DNA of 6,824 bases from positions 1 to 6,824 of the forward strand of contig WAQS01000172.1 of the NCBI GenBank assembly GCA_015520115.1, read 5' to 3'. This document shows, piece after piece, positions 1-5,287 of the stretch. The notes below the pieces were generated by a model. The model was not told the origin of the DNA and made no database searches. It worked only from the letters and a program-made list of their open reading frames with translations. Position 1 is the first letter of the stretch, and every line of letters begins with the position of its first letter. Origin of the DNA: Ferroglobus sp. (GTDB taxonomy: Archaea; Halobacteriota; Archaeoglobi; Archaeoglobales; Archaeoglobaceae). The position numbers and the translations under genes were made by a program.

Positions 1-578
1 ATCGTATACGCCGTTCCGTGAAAGAGATCAGAGGGTGTAAGAAATATGCTAATTCATTGATATTCTGGTGCCAACTACGAAATTCTCTGGGAAACGATAA
101 AGTAAAGAGTCTCAAAACTACAGTCCTTCATTTCGGAAATTTTTGGAAGAGATGAGAGCAAATTGCGACACTCGGAGTTGAGGGGTTTTGAAGACTTGAT
201 GCAAAAGCGTTCACAAATTCGTTCAGAATTTCAAGTTAAAAACGCTCTTTGAAGAAATTGAAGACTTTAAAGAACTTGGGGAAATCATCAAAGGGTTAAA
301 AGAAGAGCGAAGTGTCTAAAGAGATGATTCCAAGAAGAGTATTCCCAGATGATAGTCCAAAAATTCCAGAAAAGGCATGAGTGTTTCGAGTGAATAATCA
401 GAGTAGGAAGGTAAGAAGTCGATATGCTCAAGTGCGACGAGCAAAAAACCCCGGCGTGATACCTCTGCTCAAGAGATTAAGAAGTATATACTAAACATGA
501 TCATGAACATTCTGTACGACGCATCAAGAAAAACGACAGCTGCAGCAAAGCTGCTGAACACCGGGCTTTTAATTAAAA
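1..578 (+). other. Gene-free stretch; possible decayed plus-strand gene
   Basis: No intact gene is visible here on either strand. The plus strand is clearly purine-rich (about 55-68% A+G per 60-base line from 121 to 540), while the plus strand of the rest of the window is pyrimidine-rich because its genes lie on the minus strand. That suggests the plus strand here is, or was, the coding strand. Short open stretches occur in changing frames: 3-152 in frame 3, 106-249 in frame 1, 200-316 in frame 2, 381-491 in frame 3 and 407 to about 580 in frame 2. They are broken by stops and would need several frame changes to join. I recognise no protein family with confidence, and I see no tRNA, CRISPR repeat or rRNA. 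A decayed gene (for example an old transposase) is my first guess; an untranslated RNA is possible. Confidence 0.4.
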
Positions 579-580
579 TT
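407..580 (+). pseudogene. Possible 3' remnant of a plus-strand protein gene
   Basis: Frame 2 stays open from 407, after a stop at 404-406, through the end of the purine-rich block and beyond. The part before about 580 reads like real protein: it has a helix-forming segment (QEIKKYILNMIMNILYDAS) followed by KTTAAAKLLNTGLLIKIK. The second segment weakly recalls the Fis-type helix-turn-helix, with its paired Ala, Leu-Leu and late basic residues. Past 580 the frame runs antisense to the nucleotidyltransferase gene and becomes rich in Ser and Pro, so it is probably not real there. An in-frame ATG lies at 497 (second ATG at 503) behind a TATATA-like palindrome, but I doubt that it starts a gene. 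The Fis-like reading is a guess, and this could be chance. Confidence 0.25.
483..505. repeat. Two adjacent perfect 10-bp palindromes
   Basis: AGTATATACT (483-492) is followed three bases later by CATGATCATG (496-505). Both are perfect palindromes. The first contains a TATA-like core and the second contains the ATG codons at 497 and 503. They could be a binding site for a dimeric protein or simply chance in AT-rich DNA; nothing in the window ties them to a regulator. Confidence 0.3.
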
Positions 581-585
581 AAAGC
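564..585. terminator. AT-rich inverted repeat at a convergent gene end
   Basis: The arms GCTTT(T)AATT and AATTAAAGC form a near-perfect inverted repeat with one bulged base and a two-base centre, spanning the stop codon of the nucleotidyltransferase gene (579-581). T4 runs occur on both strands here (567-570 on plus; complementary A at 575-578). Archaeal termination depends mainly on T-rich stretches, so this could serve as a weak bidirectional end point at the place where strand purine bias flips. The T runs are short, so confidence is low. Confidence 0.3.
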
Positions 586-1271
586 TTCACCCTCCTCCTC
601 ACGAGTTGATTTCTTTCCGAAATTTTTTCGAGGAACTTTTCGAAGCTGTCGAACTCTGCAACCTTCTCTTTTAAAAATACCCCGGTTCTACCTATCTCCC
701 TCCTCCTCTCCAGTACTCTAATTCTCTCCTCAACTATGTCCACTCCTACTCCAAGAATTTTTGCAACTTCACTTTTATCGAGCTCGTTGATCGGAATTTC
801 CACGTGCCCAAAGCTCTCGGGAATTATAAGCACAAGCCTCTTATCAACTCCGCAAACTCTTTTGTCCTTTTTCAACTCAGCGAGGGTAATTGCCCCTCCA
901 AATTTGTAGAAATCCAGCTCTCTATCTTTCATCTTCGCAAGAGGGAAGCTAACGTTAGCGTTAGCCAAAACGAATTCACCCTTAACAACGTGATTCGGAG
1001 TTGCCTGGATTATCCTTTTTTCCAAAATTTCGAAATCCGAAAGGGCGAGTTCTATTTTAAAGGAGGGAATTTGAAGGGGGACGAAAATATCCACATCGCT
1101 ACTTTCCTTAACATCTCCCCTCGCTACGCTCCCGTACAAAATCGAGGGAATTCCGAAGTCTTCGAGGGTTTCCATTATCTCCTTCGCTACCTTCCTCTTT
1201 TCTTTTAAAAGCTTCCAGCGCTCACCGTCGTACTTTACAACTCTCCTTTCCCCGTAAGTTGCGACCTTCAT
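579..1271 (-). CDS. Predicted nucleotidyltransferase, pol-beta fold
   Basis: This 230-residue protein carries the minimal nucleotidyltransferase signature: G47-S48, then R51-G52-D53, then the metal-binding pair D59 and D61 (YGSVARGD...SDVDIF). Acidic residues in the ELDFYKFGG segment (about 118-126) are candidates for the third catalytic carboxylate. The N-terminal 35 residues are basic. The C-terminal third (about 165-215) is helical and charged and could bind nucleic acid or a partner. The family transfers a nucleoside monophosphate to a substrate that cannot be read from sequence; it resembles a stand-alone archaeal group of predicted nucleotidyltransferases. No HEPN partner gene is next to it, so a classic MNT-HEPN toxin-antitoxin pair is not supported. 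Its ATG overlaps the cutA stop as ATGA, so the two are probably translationally coupled and driven by the cutA promoter. Confidence 0.85.
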   Translation of the reverse strand: MKVATYGERRVVKYDGERWKLLKEKRKVAKEIMETLEDFGIPSILYGSVARGDVKESSDVDIFVPLQIPSFKIELALSDFEILEKRIIQATPNHVVKGEFVLANANVSFPLAKMKDRELDFYKFGGAITLAELKKDKRVCGVDKRLVLIIPESFGHVEIPINELDKSEVAKILGVGVDIVEERIRVLERRREIGRTGVFLKEKVAEFDSFEKFLEKISERNQLVRRRVKL

Positions 1272-1576
1272 TCTACCGTTTCATCTATCCAGTCCAAATA
1301 CTTCCTATCACCCTCCTCAACGTTCAAAGCGCATATGCACGGAGTCGTGTAGCTGTGGATTTTCTTTATCTCCTCCCTAACCTCGGAGAACTTCTCAGCT
1401 TTCGTCTTTACTATCATCGCATACTCTTCATCCCTCTGAATCTCTCCCTCCCACCAGTACATCGACTCTATTTTCCAGAAATTAACGCAAGCGGCAAGCT
1501 TCTTTTCAAGGAGGTGCTTAGCGATCTTTTCAGCCTCCTCTTTGGAAGAGGCTGTTACGTAAATGAAGTAGTACAT
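1268..1576 (-). CDS. cutA: CutA1 divalent-cation tolerance protein
   Basis: This is a 102-residue, full-length CutA1, a small and very stable trimer of ferredoxin-like fold. Visible family marks are the N-terminal strand YYFIYVTAS with the following helix SKEEAEKIAKHLLEKKLAACVN (given here as residues 10-32), the S-x-YWWEGEI segment (38-46), D49-E50-E51 leading to the IVKT strand (55-58), and HSYTTPCI (74-81). CutA1 was named for copper tolerance in Escherichia coli. It is nearly universal, but its exact role is unsettled; metal binding and PII-like signalling have both been proposed. The ATG sits about 25 nt from the centre of a TATA box (1597-1604), so the transcript is probably leaderless. 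The gene overlaps the nucleotidyltransferase gene by four bases, which suggests joint expression rather than proof of a shared pathway. Confidence 0.95.
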   Translation of the reverse strand: MYYFIYVTASSKEEAEKIAKHLLEKKLAACVNFWKIESMYWWEGEIQRDEEYAMIVKTKAEKFSEVREEIKKIHSYTTPCICALNVEEGDRKYLDWIDETVE

Positions 1577-1596
1577 GAAATTCGTTAAACTAAACA

Positions 1597-1610
1597 GATA
1601 TAAATTTTTA
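1597..1610 (-). promoter_or_regulatory. TATA/BRE promoter for cutA
   Basis: Read on the minus strand, GGTAAAAATTTATATC contains an A-rich BRE-like stretch followed by TTTATATC. The centre of the TATA box (about 1601) is 25 nt from the ATG at 1576, which places the expected transcription start at or next to the start codon. It lies in the 36-base gap after the peptidase stop codon. Confidence 0.65.
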
Positions 1611-1612
1611 CC

Positions 1613-2260
1613 TCAAGAATAGAAGTTCTCCAGTTTTCTTCTGGCTCTTCGAAGCGCATCTTTGCCAACAAGCCTCTCAGCGTACTCATCTGCAGCTTTC
1701 TCGATTTCGTTCTCGGGGATGTGAAGGAAGGTCAAAAACTTAACGGCTTTAAGCGAAAACAGTTTGTTTTGCATAGCGTGAAATTTCTCGTGGTATATAA
1801 CAGCCGAAAGCTCGTCCTCCTCAAGTAACTCAAGCAAGCCTTCGCTCACAAAAACATCCCTTCCTATCGTGAATGCCTTGGGTAGGAGCGTGTTCAGCAC
1901 GTAAACTCTCTTCAAACCGTGCTTTTTCGCGAGTTCGTCATCAATTCTGAAACCGTACCTCTTTCTCAAGTACAATTTGTAAGCTTTTGGAAAGCTGAGA
2001 AGGAGGATTCCGAAGGTCAATGCGTAGAGAGCATAGTACTTCATAAACCAGAACATGTCGCAGGACATTGAGAAGTATATTACCGGCAAATTGACCGCAA
2101 CAAAAGCGTTTGCGAAAATGTAGAACCTCACCTTAAGAATCGAATCCCTTGAAAGCAGGTATCCTAAGGTGGCTACAGCAACTCCCACGCTAAAAACAAA
2201 AAAAGCTTTACCGAAGTTGGAGTTCGCGAGACAGTAAAACGCGCAGGCTATTGAATTCAC
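1613..2260 (-). CDS. Membrane zinc metallopeptidase, M48/M56-like
   Basis: This 215-residue protein has about three hydrophobic segments near the N terminus (roughly 18-36, 45-63 and 70-92), then a soluble protease domain. The zinc motif is H157-E158-K-F-H161, and E187-x-x-A-D191 supplies the likely third ligand. The KAFTIG stretch (128-133) and the LLEEDELSAVIYHE helix (145-158) are typical of M48/M56 enzymes. It probably cleaves a protein at the cytoplasmic membrane. Its start overlaps the stop of a BlaI-type regulator gene (ATGA), so by analogy with the bacterial BlaI-BlaR1 and MecI-MecR1 pairs it may inactivate that repressor. Unlike BlaR1 (close to 600 residues), it has no C-terminal penicillin-binding sensor domain, so any signal must come through the membrane segments or a partner. 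HtpX-like quality control is the main alternative. Confidence 0.85.
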   Translation of the reverse strand: MNSIACAFYCLANSNFGKAFFVFSVGVAVATLGYLLSRDSILKVRFYIFANAFVAVNLPVIYFSMSCDMFWFMKYYALYALTFGILLLSFPKAYKLYLRKRYGFRIDDELAKKHGLKRVYVLNTLLPKAFTIGRDVFVSEGLLELLEEDELSAVIYHEKFHAMQNKLFSLKAVKFLTFLHIPENEIEKAADEYAERLVGKDALRRARRKLENFYS

Positions 2261-2610
2261 TTCCTCTCCACCCTCTTGTAGAAGTAATCTACAACGACAT
2301 CTCCAAATTTGTCGATCAACCTGTCGAGAATGCTTTGAACGAAATTAACCTCCACATCCTTCTTGCTCACAGCCGGATAAAACACGAACTTCCTTCTCCC
2401 GTCAACGCTCTTCTTCTCCTTCCTAACGAATCCGTTCTTTTCAAGCCTGTCGAGCGTAGCAGCAACACTTGACATCGACGCATTTACGCCTTTAGCAATC
2501 TCCGAAAGGGTTGCCTCTTTTTTCTCCCACAGAAACTCCATTATCTTCTCCTCAAGTGGAGAGAATATCCTTATTTCCTCCCCCAGCTCGATCCTCTCTC
2601 TTTTGACCAT
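2257..2610 (-). CDS. BlaI/MecI/CopY-type winged-helix repressor
   Basis: This 117-residue protein carries one winged-helix DNA-binding domain at about 16-82. It shows the family pattern: SPLEEKIMEFLWEKKEATLSEIA (residues 17-39), the recognition helix around MSSVAATLDRLEKNGFV (46-62), and a wing with the basic stretch RKEKKSVDGRRKFVFYP (63-79). The remaining helix (about 84-115) would be the dimer-forming tail and is the region cut by BlaR1-type proteases in bacteria. It is probably a repressor of its own operon. The ATG at 2610 is the likely start because a TATA box lies 27 nt upstream, giving a leaderless mRNA. The next gene, a membrane metallopeptidase, overlaps its stop codon by ATGA. MarR- or ArsR-like regulators are a less likely reading. 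Confidence 0.85.
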   Translation of the reverse strand: MVKRERIELGEEIRIFSPLEEKIMEFLWEKKEATLSEIAKGVNASMSSVAATLDRLEKNGFVRKEKKSVDGRRKFVFYPAVSKKDVEVNFVQSILDRLIDKFGDVVVDYFYKRVERK

Positions 2611-2633
2611 TAAACTAAATTCTATTCAGCTGG

Positions 2634-2646
2634 TATAAAAGCGTTT
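2634..2646 (-). promoter_or_regulatory. TATA promoter for the repressor-peptidase operon
   Basis: On the minus strand GAAAACGC is followed by TTTTATACC, centred near 2637 and 27 nt upstream of the repressor ATG at 2610. The spacing predicts a transcript starting at the start codon. The 36-base gap after the stop of the KaiC-like gene contains only this promoter. A short CAGCTG palindrome sits just downstream of the TATA box, but I see no convincing long dyad operator. Confidence 0.6.
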
Positions 2647-3324
2647 TCAAACTATCTCAGCCTCTTCAAATACCTCCATACCCCCCTCAGAAATCGTGTA
2701 GGGACGGGGTCTTCTTGAGTGATTCATTCTCCGCATCTTTAAAACCTCCACAATCAATATTACCTCCTCGAACTCGCCTCCCCTCGTCATTCTGAGAACT
2801 ATCAACCCGTCGGAAACGTATTCGAGAATTCCGTATTTCGAGTGAAGCGGATTGTCCTTATCGCTCTCGCTCGTTATAATCGCTGTTGCACCGCTCTCCT
2901 TTATAATCCTCTTAAAGGTAGATAGGGCTTTATACCTCTCCCTTTCCGAGTAAAGGGTTTCGAGGACGCTTATATTATCTATCACAACCCTTTCCACACC
3001 AAAATTTGCGAAAACTGCTTTTATTTCATTTTCAATTTTTTCAAAGCTATCCTTCACGACTTCCGCTTCGAGTCTCAGAATTCTTACGTCATTTTCAAGA
3101 CTCATGCCGAAGCCTTTTGCGGTTTCAATAATGCTCTCTTCATCCTCCTCAAAGCTTATGAAAATGCACTTCTCTCCTCTTCTAACTCCCTCGCTGATAA
3201 AGTGTAGAGAAAGAGTCGTTTTTCCCGTGCCGTATCCTCCGATTACCCCAACCACGTATCCCTTTGGAATTCCACCCCCAAGCATCTTGTCCAATCCCGG
3301 AATTCCCGTTGAGAGTAGCATCAT
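2647..3324 (-). CDS. KaiC-like RecA-superfamily ATPase, single domain
   Basis: A 225-residue single KaiC domain. The opening STGIPGLDKMLGGGIPKGYV is the standard lead into the P-loop. Walker A is GGYGTGKTT (29-37, with K35). SFEEDEE (57-63) holds the likely catalytic Glu pair. Walker B is RVVIDN (112-117, with D116), and EVLKMRRMNHS (193-203) matches the KaiC C-terminal strand. Such stand-alone archaeal proteins are expected to bind and hydrolyse ATP and to assemble as rings or with partners in signalling, motility or regulation. The specific role here is unknown. It is the only member of the trio in this operon with an intact P-loop. Its start overlaps the preceding stop (ATGA). A GGTGAT motif (3325-3330) precedes two adjacent ATGs; the second (3321) has the better spacing, so the protein may be one residue shorter. 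RadB-like function is less likely. Confidence 0.9.
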   Translation of the reverse strand: MMLLSTGIPGLDKMLGGGIPKGYVVGVIGGYGTGKTTLSLHFISEGVRRGEKCIFISFEEDEESIIETAKGFGMSLENDVRILRLEAEVVKDSFEKIENEIKAVFANFGVERVVIDNISVLETLYSERERYKALSTFKRIIKESGATAIITSESDKDNPLHSKYGILEYVSDGLIVLRMTRGGEFEEVILIVEVLKMRRMNHSRRPRPYTISEGGMEVFEEAEIV

Positions 3325-4070
3325 ATCACCCTGTGAACCCTCGAAATTACGGCGCCGACGAAGGGATCAAGCTTAACCTCAAATCTTGAAATTCCGGAAC
3401 GTTCTATAAATGGCATCAACCCGGAGAACTTTCTTATGTACATCCACCTTCTCATTTCCCCTCTCTCGTAGCTGAGTTCGAAATCTACCACTATGTCGAA
3501 CTGGTCAAGTAGCTCGTTTTCCCTTTCATTAGGCAATTTGGAGTAGTGAAAAGCTACGATGGATTCTTTTCTCTTACAAACCTTCTTTAATCCTTTTATG
3601 AAGTCTATGAGGTCTCTCCACTTTATCTCAAACCCCACAAGCCTCACGAGATCCGTTAGGGAGTCGAAGAAGATAAAACTGTTTTCCTCAATATTATCAA
3701 AAGCATTTATAATTTCTACCATTATCTCCCTTCTCTCCCTCATACTTTCAAGCATCTCTTTACCGCCTATCCACCTCATTGGAATCGCGCTTTTTTCGAA
3801 ATACGCTTCAGCGAAACTGACAATTTCCACGTTCTCTAAAACGCTCTCAGGATTCTCTTTAGGGAAAGTTAGAGAAATTTTGTCCTTCACCTCCTCGACC
3901 GCATCCGTTACAGAGAAGTAGTAGCTTTTAACGTTCTCATTTTGGGAAGAAAGCCTCATTGCGGTGATGGCAAATTCCCTCGCGCAGCCTCCGACGTTTT
4001 CAGTAAAAACAGCAACAGTCGATGGAATTTCGTGCTCATCTATTACATCAACACCGAATCTCACCCTCAT
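3321..4070 (-). CDS. KaiC/RecA-fold protein with degenerate P-loop
   Basis: This 249-residue protein follows the KaiC plan but appears unable to hydrolyse ATP. It opens with FGVDVIDEHEIPSTVAVFTE (residues 5-24), which parallels the GxxxLDxxxGGGIPxG lead of KaiC proteins. Where Walker A should be, it reads ENVGGCAREFA (24-34), with no Lys or Ser/Thr in the key places. A Walker B-like strand SFIFFDSLTD (131-140, with D136) remains. Near the C terminus, YIRKFSG (211-217) matches the KaiC end strand (KMRxxxHS in its downstream neighbour). The FFDSL block is shared with the upstream gene product, so the two look like paralogues. It probably acts as a structural or regulatory partner of the active ATPase encoded just downstream. 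Both junctions are 4-nt ATGA overlaps, which favours coupled translation and fixed stoichiometry. Confidence 0.75.
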   Translation of the reverse strand: MRVRFGVDVIDEHEIPSTVAVFTENVGGCAREFAITAMRLSSQNENVKSYYFSVTDAVEEVKDKISLTFPKENPESVLENVEIVSFAEAYFEKSAIPMRWIGGKEMLESMRERREIMVEIINAFDNIEENSFIFFDSLTDLVRLVGFEIKWRDLIDFIKGLKKVCKRKESIVAFHYSKLPNERENELLDQFDIVVDFELSYERGEMRRWMYIRKFSGLMPFIERSGISRFEVKLDPFVGAVISRVHRVI

Positions 4071-4630
4071 ACGAGCTCAATCACCTCATCACTCATCAGA
4101 AAAACTTGAGCATACGTCGACTCGTCAAGCTCCCCACTTAGGGTGAATAAAATGACCGTAAATCCCTCCGCTCGCATTCTTCCGGTAACTTGCCTGAGGA
4201 ACTTTATCATGGATTCCTTAGACTTGTACAGGGAAATCGTAGATAAGGAGTCGAAGAAGACGAATCTGTGGTTCGAATTGAGCTTTTCCATTGCTCTCTT
4301 CAAGGCGACTTGAATGTGAACTGGATCGGGAGAAGATACGTAAATGCAATCCTCCTCTCTTTCGTAAGAGTACTCCCTTGACACACAATCGATGAATACG
4401 AGCTTTTCAACGTTCACTCCAGATGATGAAAGAATTCTTTTCAAACTCCTACAGGGTTTGTTGAAAGATACGTAAATACCTTCGCCGAAGCTTGTGAAGT
4501 ATCTGAGCACGCTGCTCAAAATCGCTGCGTAGTTTTTCGTATTAACTTTAAAGAGGAGGATCTCAGCTCCGTTAGCCAAAGCGACTTCGACTTTTCTTAC
4601 AACGTCCTCCAGCACGCTCTCATCCCACAT
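4067..4630 (-). CDS. RecA/KaiC-fold protein lacking Walker A
   Basis: This 187-residue protein resembles an archaeal group of short RecA-like proteins without a working P-loop. The first strand and turn (EILLFKVNTKNYAAIL, 23-38) occupy the Walker A position but have no GxxxxGK. GIYVSFNKPCRSLKRIL (51-67) and EKLVFIDCVS (75-84) follow, and then a Walker B-like FVFFDSLSTI (123-132, with D127). The C terminus (about 155-187) forms the last strands, ending soon after SDEVIEL, so the KaiC C-terminal hairpin is missing. The start is well supported: GGTGA (4637-4641) lies six bases before the ATG and overlaps the stop of the upstream gene. Its role is unknown; a non-catalytic subunit of a complex with the two downstream products is the simplest inference. 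Confidence 0.7.
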   Translation of the reverse strand: MWDESVLEDVVRKVEVALANGAEILLFKVNTKNYAAILSSVLRYFTSFGEGIYVSFNKPCRSLKRILSSSGVNVEKLVFIDCVSREYSYEREEDCIYVSSPDPVHIQVALKRAMEKLNSNHRFVFFDSLSTISLYKSKESMIKFLRQVTGRMRAEGFTVILFTLSGELDESTYAQVFLMSDEVIELV

Positions 4631-4636
4631 TACCTT

Positions 4637-5248
4637 TCACCGGATCACATTTTTACCCACAACCTCCCTGTCGGTTCTGAATCGATAACCCTCTATAAAA
4701 ATATCTCTGTTTCTGTAAACCTTTCCCTCAAGCAAATGTAGCGTGAAGAATTCAACTTCAACCGGATCTCTAACAAAAACCTTTGGAGCCAAATCGTACT
4801 CTCCGAACAGCTCGAACTCGTTTAAATTAAGCTCTCCTATTATCTCTTCCAGCCCCCACTCCATCCAATCCCACAGCGAACCGAACTCTTTCATTTCCCG
4901 CAAAAACATGGAAGCAGAGATGTACGACTCCGGAGAGTTGTCACCCTCCAAAACTTCTTCCGGCTTTTTAGCCCCCCTCGGCTTTGGATAGCCAACGAAT
5001 TCGCAATCCTCAACTTCTGGAAACTCTCCTTTTGTTGCCCAAACCACACCTTTCCCCCTCAACCCCTCCCGATAAACGTAGGCGACAAGTTTGTGACCCT
5101 TTTTAATCCATATTCCTCTGTAAAGTTTGAGAATCTCCTCGGGATCGACGTTAGACTTCTGCCAACCATCTTTTCCGCCGACTCTCCAAAAATCCTCCGC
5201 TTTCATGTGCAAATTCTGGAGTTCCTTGGCAGAAAATTTAATTATCAT
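4637..5248 (-). CDS. Unrecognised archaeal protein leading the KaiC-like operon
   Basis: I do not recognise this protein. It has about 203 residues, is acidic and unusually rich in Trp, and has no signal peptide, membrane segment, Cys cluster or nucleotide motif. It appears to be an alpha/beta protein: strands around KLVAYVYRE and GVVWATKG in the middle, a Trp-rich helix (SLWDWMEWGLEEIIGEL), then strands toward the C terminus. I chose ATG 5248 as the start. A TATA box (5272-5278) is centred 27 nt upstream, so transcription should begin at that ATG. The alternative TTG at 5257 would then lie upstream of the transcript start and add only three residues. Six bases separate its stop from the next gene, and its terminal bases supply that gene's ribosome-binding site, so it belongs to the KaiC-like operon. 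Confidence 0.7.
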   Translation of the reverse strand: MIIKFSAKELQNLHMKAEDFWRVGGKDGWQKSNVDPEEILKLYRGIWIKKGHKLVAYVYREGLRGKGVVWATKGEFPEVEDCEFVGYPKPRGAKKPEEVLEGDNSPESYISASMFLREMKEFGSLWDWMEWGLEEIIGELNLNEFELFGEYDLAPKVFVRDPVEVEFFTLHLLEGKVYRNRDIFIEGYRFRTDREVVGKNVIR

Positions 5249-5263
5249 TCGAAACAAATCTGC

Positions 5264-5269
5264 AAAAAA
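5264..5269 (-). terminator. Oligo-T stretch after gatD
   Basis: Minus-strand T6 lies about 20 nt downstream of the gatD stop codon. Archaeal RNA polymerase often terminates at such runs. It sits between the TATA box and start site of the next operon, so it could end argH-gatD transcripts without affecting the new one. A single T6 run is modest evidence. Confidence 0.35.
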
Positions 5270-5271
5270 GG

Positions 5272-5286
5272 TTATAAATTATTTCC
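5272..5286 (-). promoter_or_regulatory. TATA/BRE promoter for the KaiC-like operon
   Basis: On the minus strand CGGAAATAA (BRE-like, purine then A-rich) runs directly into TTTATAAC. The TATA centre near 5275 is 27 nt from the ATG at 5248, which predicts a leaderless mRNA and decides the start codon of the first gene. It occupies the short gap after the gatD stop codon (5288-5290). Confidence 0.7.
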
Positions 5287-5287
5287 G

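Noticed and set aside
538..557. GCAGC-AAA-GCTGC hairpin as an intrinsic terminator
   Set aside because: The stem is only five base pairs with no T run right after it, and archaeal termination does not generally need such hairpins.
1..578. CRISPR array, SRP RNA or RNase P RNA in the gene-free region
   Set aside because: I found no regularly spaced repeats and none of the conserved sequence blocks of those RNAs.
804..1208. Plus-strand open frame of 134 codons
   Set aside because: It lies fully antisense to the nucleotidyltransferase gene, whose catalytic motifs are clear.
579..1271. MNT-HEPN toxin-antitoxin module
   Set aside because: The nucleotidyltransferase motif is present, but no HEPN gene is adjacent, and the protein is larger than typical MNT antitoxins.
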